Part shown: positions 35,209-43,340 of the stretch, piece after piece
Position numbering within the stretch: the first letter of the stretch is position 1
Layout of the letters: every line of letters starts with the position of its first letter
Source: Bryocella elongata
GTDB taxonomy: Bacteria > Acidobacteriota > Terriglobia > Terriglobales > Acidobacteriaceae
Direction: 5' to 3'
Length of the DNA: 64,000 nucleotides
NCBI RefSeq assembly: GCF_900108185.1
Contig: NZ_FNVA01000001.1
Span: forward strand, 186,001 to 250,000
Program-made: the position numbers and the translations under genes
Notes under the pieces: model-generated
The model's input: only the letters and a program-made list of their open reading frames with translations
Databases searched by the model: none
What the model was told of the DNA's origin: nothing

Positions 35209-37407
35209 CTATCGGCCGTTGGGCAGTGGCGGCGGCACGGGGGACGGTGCGACGGGCGTGAGCGGGGCAGGCATGCCGAACTGCGAGGGATCGGGCAGGG
35301 TGTGCTGCTCGGCCCACTGGTGCTGCACGGCGCGCACCTGGTCGACGCGGGCGATCCAGCGCTGGATGGTGAAGTCGTAGCGCTCGAGCACGGGTTGCAG
35401 GTTGGCGGGGCGATAGGTGCGCAGCCACTGCTCCTGGTACATCTGGCGCATCTGCGAGTAGCCGTAGGTCATGTCCTGCAGGCGGCCGTTGGCGACGTTG
35501 TTGAGGTCGCCGAGCAGAGAGGCGACGCCGGGGCTGGCCTTCTTCCAGGTACCCGCGGCCAGCGTCGCCTGGGCCTGCGCGTAGCTGTGGATCATCTCGT
35601 CGGAGAGCTGGAACATGAGGCCAAGGAAGTCGATGCGGCGGGCGCCGAAGTCGATGGCATCCAGCGCTTCACTCTCGCGGAGATTGGGATTCTGCACGCG
35701 GGCCTTCCCGATGAGGTTGATGGCGCTTTCGGCGTGCAGGCGGAGTTCGCTGTCGATGGGGCGAATCTTTACGGCCATGGCCTGGCCGTCCTTCGACCAT
35801 GGATCGAGCCAGAAGACGCCGTCGCTGCCTTCGCCGCCGGTGCTGACCTTGGCATCGTGCATCAGGGCCATGGCGGCGGTGATCTCGTTCTCGGCCTGAT
35901 CGATGAGGCCCGAAGCGTCGCCGTGGAACTGCAGGCCGTAGGAGGCCTGGAAGGCGGGGATGGAGCTTTCGCCCTGCTGCCACGCGGCGGCTGCGCCGAA
36001 GAGGACGCCGTACCAATCCATGTTGGCGAGGGATTCGCCGTCGTCATGCCACAAGGTGTTGAGCTGGCCTTGCGCGCCGAACTTCTGGCCATCGCGGGTG
36101 AACTGCTGGATGTCGAGCAGTGCCTCCTGCTGATTGGGGAAGACCTGCCGGTAGTTGTTGATCGAAGGCGCGACCCAGATCTGGAAGCCGGCGTCGGCGT
36201 AGGGCGTCAGGAAGTGGTCGAAGTTCTTGGGTTGGGGCGAATAGCCCCACTGCACGACGATGGTCTGGTCCTTGAAGCTCTGCGGCATGGCCTTGAGCAG
36301 GTCGGGTGCCTTCTGCGCGATGTCTCCCCAGAAGAGGACCTTTTTGTGCAGCGGCTGCAGGTCGGTGACGATGCGCTGTAGGTAGTCGAGGTAGACGGCG
36401 TTGAGGCCGCGGGCGTCGGTGTCGGGGCGGGTCTTGCCGGTGCCGAGGTCGAAGGTCTCGTCTGCGCCGACGTGCACGAAGGGACCGGGGTACATCTGCG
36501 TGAGGTCCTTGAACATGCCATCGATGATCTGCATGGACTGGGGCTCGGAGGGCGCGAGCACGGCGCCGTGGGGCGTCTCAGCTGCGCCTGCGTAGGTCTC
36601 CCACGTGAGCAGGTGGCGGAGGTGGCCGAAGGCCTCCTGCTCGGGCACGATGGTGATGTGATACTGCGCGGCGTAGGCGACCAGTTGCATGGCGTCCTGC
36701 TGCGACATCGCCGCGCCGGGAACGGCGGCCAGCGGGTTCGACGGGAAGAACTGGGTGGTCTCGAAGTATGGCGAGTAGATGTTGACCTTGTAAGCCGCGA
36801 GCGTGCGGATGAGCTTCTTCTGGAAGTCGAGCGTATCGACGGGGCCGCGCGAGAGGTCGTCGTGCAGGCCACGCCACTTCATCGCAGGCCAGTCGCGGAT
36901 GGTAGCTGCGTTGAGGTGCGCTGCGGGGCCGTCGCCGACGATGAGCTGCTTGACGGTCTGTAGCGCGTAGAAGATGCCGGCGGAGGTGCTGGCGGTGACG
37001 GCAAGGCCGCCGACGCGATCGCCGTTGCGATCGGGGATCAGGACGTAGCCTTCGGGCTGCATCTCGGCGGGCATGGCGGTCGCGGCGGGAGAGCCTGCGG
37101 GCAGCGACTCGGCGTAGGTCTGCTGGCCCAGCTTTGTGTCCATGCGGGCGACGAAGATGTGCGTGGCCAGGGGATTGGTGACGACTGCGATGTGGCGGGC
37201 AGCGAGCGTTGCAGTCAGGTCGGCGATGGCGAAGGAGTCATCGGCGCTGCAGGGCGCCTGGCAGTCGATGCGAACACCCAGCGCGAGCGTAACGGGAGCG
37301 CCGGGTCGGACGTCGCGCGGGATCGGAATCAGGTGCAGCGACTCGGCTGTCTGGGCGGCGAGAGCGGAAGGGAGCAGAAGAGCAAGAGCAAGGAGGCCGA
37401 GTCGCAT
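35209..37407 (-). CDS. secreted GH20 beta-N-acetylhexosaminidase
   Basis: 732 residues with a signal peptide (MRLGLLALALLLPSALAAQ). It has an N-terminal GH20b-type domain to about 165, then a TIM barrel with RDWPAMKWRGLHDDLSRG and the catalytic pair in HVGADETFDLG (Asp-Glu) near residue 315. A helical C-terminal extension (about 530-700) and a Pro-rich tail follow. It should cut terminal GlcNAc (or GalNAc) from chitin, glycan or muropeptide fragments in the periplasm or outside. It lies upstream of nagA on the same strand. The start shows a weak ribosome site. Confidence 0.9.
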   Translation of the reverse strand: MRLGLLALALLLPSALAAQTAESLHLIPIPRDVRPGAPVTLALGVRIDCQAPCSADDSFAIADLTATLAARHIAVVTNPLATHIFVARMDTKLGQQTYAESLPAGSPAATAMPAEMQPEGYVLIPDRNGDRVGGLAVTASTSAGIFYALQTVKQLIVGDGPAAHLNAATIRDWPAMKWRGLHDDLSRGPVDTLDFQKKLIRTLAAYKVNIYSPYFETTQFFPSNPLAAVPGAAMSQQDAMQLVAYAAQYHITIVPEQEAFGHLRHLLTWETYAGAAETPHGAVLAPSEPQSMQIIDGMFKDLTQMYPGPFVHVGADETFDLGTGKTRPDTDARGLNAVYLDYLQRIVTDLQPLHKKVLFWGDIAQKAPDLLKAMPQSFKDQTIVVQWGYSPQPKNFDHFLTPYADAGFQIWVAPSINNYRQVFPNQQEALLDIQQFTRDGQKFGAQGQLNTLWHDDGESLANMDWYGVLFGAAAAWQQGESSIPAFQASYGLQFHGDASGLIDQAENEITAAMALMHDAKVSTGGEGSDGVFWLDPWSKDGQAMAVKIRPIDSELRLHAESAINLIGKARVQNPNLRESEALDAIDFGARRIDFLGLMFQLSDEMIHSYAQAQATLAAGTWKKASPGVASLLGDLNNVANGRLQDMTYGYSQMRQMYQEQWLRTYRPANLQPVLERYDFTIQRWIARVDQVRAVQHQWAEQHTLPDPSQFGMPAPLTPVAPSPVPPPLPNGR

Positions 37408-37423
37408 GGAGAACAGACTACTA

Positions 37424-37583
37424 GGAACAGCAGAACAGCAGAACAGCAGAACAGCAGAACAGCGGAACAGCGGAACAGCGGAACAGCGAATAGCGGAACA
37501 GCGAATAGCAGGATGGGCAGCAGTCGAGGACGGTTGCGTGCTGCTCTCTCTGTTCTGCTGTTCTGCTAATTTGCTGTTCTGCT
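37424..37583. repeat. GAACAGCA/GAACAGCG octanucleotide array with inverted counterpart
   Basis: About eleven 8-bp units (two units one base short) from 37424 to 37509. After 40 unrelated bases there is a shorter array of the complement (TGTTCTGC units) at 37550-37583. The two arrays can fold on each other. The stretch lies between the lolA stop and the GH20 start, on the transcribed strand of both. Confidence 0.85.
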
Positions 37584-37586
37584 GCC

Positions 37587-38249
37587 CTACATGGGTGGCT
37601 GTCCGTTGATCACCGTCACGCCGGCTGGAGGGACGAAGCTGAAGTCTGCCGGCGTGGTGGGCAGGTCTTCGCGCATGTTGGTGAAGGCGAAGTCGGTGCG
37701 GGTGCCGTCGGTCTGCTCAATGCGCATGGTGTGGATCTGGCCGGCTGCGTCGACGGTGAGCTCGATGTTGCTGACGGGCGAGGCGGGGTCGCCCATCTTG
37801 ACCTTGGGTGCGCCGCTGAGGGTGTAGAGCGGCTTGTCCGGAGTGCCGACGAGCGTGAGCGACAGGCCGGTGAGCTCCTTCGCGAGCTCGGTGTGGCCGA
37901 GGAGGAATCGCAGGGGGGTACGCAGGTCGTTGAGTTGCGACTCGGGCAGGCGGGTTGCCTGGGCGTCGCCGGGGGTGTAGGAGGTGGCGAACTTGCCGTC
38001 GAGGACGAAGACCTTGCCGGCGGGCGTGTCATAGGCCCAGCGCATGCGGCCGGGTTTGGCGAGGGTCAAGGTTCCGTTCTCGCTTCGGTCCATGCCGAGG
38101 CCGCGATAGCGCTCGGTGTAGCGGCAGGTAAGCGAGTGCAGGTGGTTGTAGTGGTCATCCACCTTGTGCGCAAGCGACGCGGCCGTCACCTGGGACAAGG
38201 CGACGGCCGGGGCGAAGAATGCGAGGACTACTGCAGCAGTTCGGTGCAG
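37587..38249 (-). CDS. lolA: LolA-like outer-membrane lipoprotein carrier, apparent CTG start
   Basis: 220 residues. A signal peptide (LHRTAAVVLAFFAPAVALSQ) is followed by the LolA beta-half-barrel: SLAHKVDDHYNHLHSLTCRYTE, GTLTLAKPGRMRWAYDTPAGKVFVLDGKFATSYTPGD. LolA ferries lipoproteins from the inner to the outer membrane. No ATG, GTG or TTG fits before the signal peptide. A CTG at 38249 has AGGAGG six bases upstream and gives an ideal signal peptide, so CTG initiation is inferred. It overlaps the pilin gene's end by 22 bases, pointing to translational coupling. Confidence 0.8.
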   Translation of the reverse strand: MHRTAAVVLAFFAPAVALSQVTAASLAHKVDDHYNHLHSLTCRYTERYRGLGMDRSENGTLTLAKPGRMRWAYDTPAGKVFVLDGKFATSYTPGDAQATRLPESQLNDLRTPLRFLLGHTELAKELTGLSLTLVGTPDKPLYTLSGAPKVKMGDPASPVSNIELTVDAAGQIHTMRIEQTDGTRTDFAFTNMREDLPTTPADFSFVPPAGVTVINGQPPM

Positions 38250-38752
38250 TTGGTGCCTCCTGCCGGATCGAAGCGGATCTGGCCATTCTCGTCGGTGCAG
38301 AAGCCCCGGTCGCCGGTTTTGCTGACGGCGTTCGGAGTCGCAAACAGCTGGTAGCTGTTGTACTGATCGACGCCGGCGCTGGTGTTCTTGTCGCCGCACT
38401 TGATCGTGAAGGTATAACCGGCCTTGGTGCCGCCGGAGAGATCGTCGTTGATGAGCTGGGCCGCATCCGGCGAAGGAGCGCCCGAGCCCTGCTTGCCTCC
38501 AAGCTGGGTCAAGGTGCAGGCGTAGCCGCGCGAAGGATACTGCGAGTTGTACTCGCTCTCCATCGAGACGAGGGTGCGCAGGGAGTTCATCGCGGAGGTC
38601 TCGTTGGTCTTCTTCTTCACCTTCTCGTAGCCCGGTACGGCGAGGGTGATGAGGATCAGGATGACCGACATCACGATCAGCAGCTCGATCAGGGTGAAGC
38701 CGGCTTCCGCGGTTGTGGAGGCCGCTTCAAGATTGCGACGACGATTCGGCAT
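38228..38752 (-). CDS. prepilin-like protein with type IV N-methylation site
   Basis: 174 residues. The N-terminus has the prepilin peptidase site (AEAG-FTLIELLIVMSVILILITLAV): cleavage after Gly, Phe+1, Glu+5, then the hydrophobic helix. The C-terminal domain has four Cys residues (YAC, IKCG, GFC, TNC), likely two disulfides. It may be a minor pilin or pseudopilin. GAGG lies before the ATG. No pilus assembly genes are in the window. It is coupled to lolA downstream. Confidence 0.88.
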   Translation of the reverse strand: MPNRRRNLEAASTTAEAGFTLIELLIVMSVILILITLAVPGYEKVKKKTNETSAMNSLRTLVSMESEYNSQYPSRGYACTLTQLGGKQGSGAPSPDAAQLINDDLSGGTKAGYTFTIKCGDKNTSAGVDQYNSYQLFATPNAVSKTGDRGFCTDENGQIRFDPAGGTNCTELLQ

Positions 38753-38888
38753 GGTGTTCCTCTGTCAATGGGTCGCGGCGAAGCGCGAGTTCGGTTTCCG
38801 CTACAGAGTATAGACGGTGCCGGTGCCGGGAGGGTGAGGCGGGGCACGGCAGGCAATCTCGCGTGCCCAATCCGGTAGCATGGTGTTT

Positions 38889-39887
38889 ATGTCGAATCGA
38901 CCCATTATCATCACCGGCGCGGCCGGTTTCATCGGACGAAACACGGTGGCGGAGCTGAACCGCCGAGGTGAGCACGAACTGATCCTGGTGGACGAGCTGG
39001 GCAAGAACACGCCGGGCGAGTGGGAGAAGTGGTCGAACCTCGTGGGTTTGCATTACGAGGACCTGGTGAGCCCGGAGGAGTTTCTCGGGCTGCTGGAAGA
39101 CGGCGCGTTTGCGGAGGCGCGCGCGGTGATCCACCTGGGCGCGTGCAGCGCGACGACGGAGCGCGATGCCGACTACCTGGTGCGCAACAACTATCAGTAC
39201 ACGCGGGTGCTGGCGAACTGGGCGATCTCTAATGACGTGCGGCTGGTGTATGCGTCCAGCGCGGCGACCTATGGCGACGGCGAGCGGGGCTATGAAGACT
39301 CCGACGAGGTTACGCCGACGTTGAGGCCGATGAATATGTACGGCTACTCGAAGCACATGCTGGATCTGTGGGCGTTGAAGAATGGGCTGTTCGCGCCGGA
39401 GGGCCAGGTCGGGATTGTGGGGCTGAAGTACTTCAACGTCTTTGGGCCGTACGAAGAGCACAAGGGCGACATGCGCTCGGTGATCTCGAAGAGCGTGAAG
39501 CAGATCCGCGAAGAAGGCGTGGTGCGGCTGTTCAGGAGCTACAAGCCAGAGTTTGCGGATGGCGAGCAGAAGCGGGACTTCATCTATGTGAAGGACGCTG
39601 TGGATGTGACGCTGCACTTCGCGCTCGAGGACACGGAGACGGGCGGGCTGTTCAACTGCGGCACGGGCGAGGCGCGGACGTGGCTGGACCTGGCGCGCGC
39701 GACCTTCGCGGCGCTCGACCTGGAGCCGAAGATCGAGTTCATCCCCATGCCCGAGCAGCTGCAAGGCAAGTACCAGTACTTCACGGAAGCGACGACGGAT
39801 AAGCTGCGGGCTGCAGGGTATGAGAGGCCGTTCACGAAGCTGGAAGTGGCGATTGACGACTACGTGCGAGGATTCTTCCGGACGTAG
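38889..39887 (+). CDS. hldD: ADP-glyceromanno-heptose 6-epimerase
   Basis: 332-residue extended SDR that converts ADP-D-glycero-D-manno-heptose to the L-glycero form for LPS inner core. Motifs are IITGAAGFIGRNT, HLGACSATTERD (typical of HldD), YASSAATYGDG, MYGYSKHMLD (YxxxK) and KYFNVFGPYEEHKGDM. ATGs at 38880 and 38889 are both possible. hldE and a GT9 glycosyltransferase lie 2-5 kb downstream. Confidence 0.95.
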   Translation: MSNRPIIITGAAGFIGRNTVAELNRRGEHELILVDELGKNTPGEWEKWSNLVGLHYEDLVSPEEFLGLLEDGAFAEARAVIHLGACSATTERDADYLVRNNYQYTRVLANWAISNDVRLVYASSAATYGDGERGYEDSDEVTPTLRPMNMYGYSKHMLDLWALKNGLFAPEGQVGIVGLKYFNVFGPYEEHKGDMRSVISKSVKQIREEGVVRLFRSYKPEFADGEQKRDFIYVKDAVDVTLHFALEDTETGGLFNCGTGEARTWLDLARATFAALDLEPKIEFIPMPEQLQGKYQYFTEATTDKLRAAGYERPFTKLEVAIDDYVRGFFRT

Positions 39888-40022
39888 ATTGCAGCACCAC
39901 GGCGGCAAGAGGTGGGGATCGAGTTTTCAGTTCCGAGTCGCCAGCTGCGAGTTTTGGTGTGCGAGCAGCGGACACTCCCTTCAAGCCGAAGATGATTTGC
40001 TTGACGTATGCTGAAACCCGCC

Positions 40023-40553
40023 ATGGAACCCATCCGAGCCATCTATCCCGGAACGTTCGATCCTCCGACGAACGGGCATCTTGACCTGATCATGCGCGGC
40101 GCGAAGATCGTCGACGAGCTGGTGGTCGCCATCCTGCGCAATGCGGACAAGGGCGAGCCGCTGTTCTCCGTCGCCGAGCGTGCGGAGATGTTGCGGGCAG
40201 CGACCTCGCACCTGGGCAACGTACGCGTGGCGACCTTCGACGGCTTGCTGGTGGAGTTTGCCCGCAGGGAAGGCGCGAAGGCGGTGCTGCGTGGCATCCG
40301 CGCGATCTCGGACTACGAGTACGAGTTCCAGATGGCGATGATGAACCGCAAGCTCGATCCGGAGATCGAGACGCTGTTCATGATGCCTGCGGAGAAGTAC
40401 ACCTACGTGAGCTCGCGGCTGATCAAGGGCGTCTTCCGGCTGGGTGGGGATATCACGCAACTGGTGCCGCCGGTGGTGGTCGAGCGGCTCAACGCGCTGA
40501 AGGAAAAGAACGAGTTGAAGGAAAAGATCGAGCCCGAGATGAAGATGGTCTGA
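40023..40553 (+). CDS. coaD: pantetheine-phosphate adenylyltransferase
   Basis: 176 residues. It makes dephospho-CoA from 4'-phosphopantetheine and ATP. It has the nucleotidyltransferase motif YPGTFDPPTNGHLDLI at the N-terminus, LRGIRAISDYEYEFQMAMMNR, and YVSSRLIKGV (ISSS-like motif). The C-terminal tail is lysine/glutamate rich. The start at 40023 fits the family; an in-frame ATG at 40008 would add five residues. Confidence 0.96.
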   Translation: MEPIRAIYPGTFDPPTNGHLDLIMRGAKIVDELVVAILRNADKGEPLFSVAERAEMLRAATSHLGNVRVATFDGLLVEFARREGAKAVLRGIRAISDYEYEFQMAMMNRKLDPEIETLFMMPAEKYTYVSSRLIKGVFRLGGDITQLVPPVVVERLNALKEKNELKEKIEPEMKMV

Positions 40554-40578
40554 GGGCGCAATTCGCCCAGAGACAGAG

Positions 40579-40604
40579 ACGCGTGAGAGAGATCTCTCAC
40601 GCGC
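40579..40604 (+). terminator. terminator between coaD and the TPR gene
   Basis: ACGCGTGAGAG / CTCTCACGCGC-type stem of at least 9 perfect base pairs (40581-40589 with 40594-40602) around AGAT, then GCGTTT. It is placed 26 bases after the coaD stop. Confidence 0.8.
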
Positions 40605-40625
40605 GTTTGGCATCTGGGGAAGCTG

Positions 40626-40660
40626 CGGGGTCTAGGATTCGGGGTCTAGGATTCGGGGTA
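40626..40660. repeat. 14-bp tandem repeat over the TPR gene stop codon
   Basis: Two perfect copies of CGGGGTCTAGGATT (40626-40639, 40640-40653) and half a third. On the minus strand the unit contains the last codons and TAG stop of the TPR gene, so the stop region is duplicated beyond the gene. Confidence 0.75.
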
Positions 40661-41224
40661 GAGGAGCTCGGTGAAGCGCGGATCGTCGGCGACCGATTCG
40701 AAGTCCGAATCGAGGCGGGCCTGGAACCGGTTCTGCGAGTTCAGGCGGATGGCCTCGGTGAGGTGATCGATGCACGACTGCGTGTCTCCCGTCATGGAGG
40801 AGAGCAGCGCGAGACCGTAGAAGGCGTAGTCGGCTGCGGTGTCCTTCAGCAGGATGTCCTGGAGGTGCTGACGCGCGTCCTCGTAGTTGCCATGGTTCAG
40901 CAGCGAGATGGCGTAGTCGTAGCGCTCTTCGTGGGTCTCGAAGCTGGTGGATCCCTTGTCGATCTGGGCCACGCAGGCGGAGATGTACATGCGGATGCGG
41001 TCGGCAAAATCGGATGGAGCTGTTTCCAGCATCTGTCCGAAGGCAACGTGCGCCTTCTCGTACTTGCCGGTCTGCATCAGCTTCAACGCGCTCTCGTAGA
41101 GGGCGAGCGTGTTCTTGCGCTGCGCTGCATCCCCCGCAGGGGTCGAGGTGACGGGCTTGGGCGCGCGACGGGCAGTGGCCTTATTGAGGGGAGTGGGGGC
41201 GGCAGTAGCGGACTTCGTGGACAT
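40646..41224 (-). CDS. tetratricopeptide-repeat protein
   Basis: 192 residues. A low-complexity Ala/Pro/Thr/Lys N-terminus (about 1-35) is followed by TPR-like helices: NTLALYESALKLMQTGKYEKAHVAFGQML, DYAISLLNHGNYEDARQHLQDIL, ADYAFYGLALLSSM, SCIDHLTEAIRLNSQN. There is no signal peptide, so it is a cytoplasmic scaffold candidate; partner unknown. GAGAAG precedes the ATG. Confidence 0.8.
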   Translation of the reverse strand: MSTKSATAAPTPLNKATARRAPKPVTSTPAGDAAQRKNTLALYESALKLMQTGKYEKAHVAFGQMLETAPSDFADRIRMYISACVAQIDKGSTSFETHEERYDYAISLLNHGNYEDARQHLQDILLKDTAADYAFYGLALLSSMTGDTQSCIDHLTEAIRLNSQNRFQARLDSDFESVADDPRFTELLYPES

Positions 41225-41373
41225 GGTCTTCTCTGGTTGCGTGGCCCGACTGAAGCGGATGCGGAGCCTTTGGGTGGGTTAATTTATTTGTGAGCTTGCT
41301 CCGGTGTTATACGGGCAGCGCATAGGGTGGGTCAACTCGCGGTGCGACGGAGTGGCCCAATGCCTGCGAAATG

Positions 41374-41964
41374 CTACTTCTGCGCCTTCTGATATAGCAC
41401 CGGATTGAGAGACGGATCGTTGTACATCTTGAGTTGCCTGTAGAGCTTGAAGCGGCGCTTTCCGGCGTTCACATCCTTCCACAGGGCGTCGAGGCAGCCG
41501 GCGAGGTCGTTGCGCTGTTCATCGAGAACCGCGAGCCGGGCGCGATTGCGCTGGTGATGGGCCTCGTCGGCGTCGGGGCGCTGCACCTCCTCCGCGGTGT
41601 GGAAGCGTTTGAGCTCGATGATGGACAGCCGGTCGATCATGAGCCCCGGGGTCTCGGAGTGCAGCGGCAGCGCCAGGTCGAACGCTGGAAGCTCTGCGAG
41701 TAGAGCCAGATCGATCTGCTCGGCGAGGTCGTTGCGGCGCTGGTTGAGCCGGTCAATCTCGTGCTTAACGACGGTGATGGTGTGGTCGCTGGCGGCGACG
41801 TCGCGGGCCTGATCTTCCTGGTGCCAGAGATCGAAGTTCGCCATGTGCTGGTCGAGCACAAGTTGTTCAAAGGCCGAGGCTGCGACGGGAGTCGCGAGCG
41901 TCGCATCGTGGCCAAAGGCCGTGGCGAGATCCTGGAGGGTCAAAATGCGTTGAGCTTCAAGCAT
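41374..41964 (-). CDS. DUF4254-domain protein
   Basis: 196 residues matching DUF4254 by the block HMANFDLWHQEDQARD and the RLSIIELKRFH segment; mostly alpha-helical and charged. DUF4254 genes often sit near glycosyltransferases. Here it is divergent from a GT9 gene with hldE downstream, suggesting a role in LPS core assembly, but the activity is unknown. There is no signal peptide or membrane segment. Confidence 0.8.
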   Translation of the reverse strand: MLEAQRILTLQDLATAFGHDATLATPVAASAFEQLVLDQHMANFDLWHQEDQARDVAASDHTITVVKHEIDRLNQRRNDLAEQIDLALLAELPAFDLALPLHSETPGLMIDRLSIIELKRFHTAEEVQRPDADEAHHQRNRARLAVLDEQRNDLAGCLDALWKDVNAGKRRFKLYRQLKMYNDPSLNPVLYQKAQK

Positions 41965-42081
41965 GGAGAGAACACTTCAAGGATAACCGGTTGCGGCGTT
42001 TGTTTCTCGCGATCTGGTCCACCTGGCGGGATGGGCGTCTGAAAAGGCGCATTTCCCGTGGAGGATGCGAAACTGGATGCG

Positions 42082-43212
42082 ATGCGCAGGGATAAAGTTC
42101 GCAGAGTTCTGATCTACCGCCTCGGCAGCCTGGGTGACATGCTGGTGGCGCTGCCCGCACTGCACCTGGCGGCGCGGGCCTTCCCCAACGCGGAGCGCCG
42201 GATGCTGACGAATTTTCCGGTCAACGCGAAGGCTCCGGCGGCGGCGGCCGTGCTCGATCACACCGGCCTGGTGGATGGGTACTTCCGGTACGAGACGGGT
42301 ACCCGCAGCCCAAAGGATCTCCTGCGGCTGGCGTGGACGATCCTGCGCTGGCGGCCACAGGTGCTGGTATATCTCGGATCGAGCCGGGGCGTGAAGGCCG
42401 CGCTGCGCGACGAGCGGTTCTTCCGGCTGTGTGGCATTCGCAGGATCGTGGGCGTACCGCTGACCGAGGGGATGCAGCGGAACTTCTATGGCCGGCCCAC
42501 CGGTGGCCGCGATGGCGCGATGGGCGATGGACATCTCGAGCCGGAGGCGGCGCGGCTGGCGCGCAACATCGGTGAGCTTGGGGGAATCGGCGAGTTTGAC
42601 GATCCCGCGCGGCTGGAGGATCCGGCCAGCTGGGACCTCCATCTCACAGCAGAAGAGCGTGCTGCGGCCGATCGGGCGATCGGCGAGGTCGATCTCGGGA
42701 GCGAGGCAATCACGGCCTGTGTCGGGACCAAGGTGCAGTCCAAGGACTGGGGCCGGGACAACTGGCGGGCGCTGCTGGCGGCGATGGCGCGGGAGCTGCC
42801 AGGACGGCCTCTTCTGCTCGTCGGCGCGCCAGAGGAGAGCGAAGCGAGCGAGTTCGCTGCGGAAGGCTGGCGTGCGAACGGTGGTGGGGCGGTGGTCAAT
42901 CTCTGCGGAGTGCTGAAGCCCCGTGAGAGTGCGGCTGCGATCGCGCGGACCAGCCTCTTCGTCGGCCATGACAGCGGCCCGATGCATCTTGCCGCCGCGG
43001 TGGGGACGCCGTGCGTGGCGATCTTCGCGGCGCGAAACATCCCGCGGCAGTGGTTTCCCTTCGGCCAGCAGCATCGCGTGGTCTACCATCGCGTGGAGTG
43101 CTGGGGTTGCGGCCTGGAAACCTGCATCGAACAGCAGAAGAAATGCCTGATGAGCATCACGGTGGATGAGGTGATGGAGAAGGTCAGGGAAGTGTTGGGG
43201 ACTGGTTGTTAG
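42082..43212 (+). CDS. glycosyltransferase family 9 (heptosyltransferase-like)
   Basis: About 376 residues. It has the N-terminal GT9 block RVLIYRLGSLGDMLVALPALH and the C-terminal donor site LFVGHDSGPMHLAAAVGTPCVAIF. It also has Cys-rich CWGCGLETCIEQQKKC near the end, common in LPS heptosyltransferases. It should transfer heptose from ADP-heptose to the LPS core at the cytoplasmic face. The start could be GTG 42058 or ATG 42082. Its last codons GGT-TGT-TAG lie within an intergenic repeat word, as in nagA. Confidence 0.88.
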   Translation: MRRDKVRRVLIYRLGSLGDMLVALPALHLAARAFPNAERRMLTNFPVNAKAPAAAAVLDHTGLVDGYFRYETGTRSPKDLLRLAWTILRWRPQVLVYLGSSRGVKAALRDERFFRLCGIRRIVGVPLTEGMQRNFYGRPTGGRDGAMGDGHLEPEAARLARNIGELGGIGEFDDPARLEDPASWDLHLTAEERAAADRAIGEVDLGSEAITACVGTKVQSKDWGRDNWRALLAAMARELPGRPLLLVGAPEESEASEFAAEGWRANGGGAVVNLCGVLKPRESAAAIARTSLFVGHDSGPMHLAAAVGTPCVAIFAARNIPRQWFPFGQQHRVVYHRVECWGCGLETCIEQQKKCLMSITVDEVMEKVREVLGTGC

Positions 43213-43282
43213 TCGTTGGATGTCCGGTGTTGGGTGACGGCACGACCCTCGGAGATCCAACATCCAATACCGAACATCCAAC
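43206..43282. repeat. hairpin-forming 3'-end repeat after the GT9 gene
   Basis: Begins TTGTTAGTCGTTGG (43206-43219), where TAG is the stop codon of the glycosyltransferase. Bases 43215-43236 pair with 43261-43282 over 22 positions with one C-A mismatch and two G-U pairs. It lies between two genes of one strand and could end or attenuate transcription before hldE. Confidence 0.75.
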
Positions 43283-43340
43283 ACCCTGCGCTCCTGTCTG
43301 TCGCCACGAAACACCAACCTTGAAGGAGTAAGCTTCACGA

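Noticed and set aside
37424..37509. Possible CRISPR array
   Set aside because: Units are 8 bp without spacers; it is a simple tandem repeat and no cas gene is near.
37587..38399. Longer LolA frame starting at 38399
   Set aside because: The extra 50 residues are Arg/Gln-rich, have no signal peptide and overlap the pilin coding sequence; the CTG at 38249 is better.
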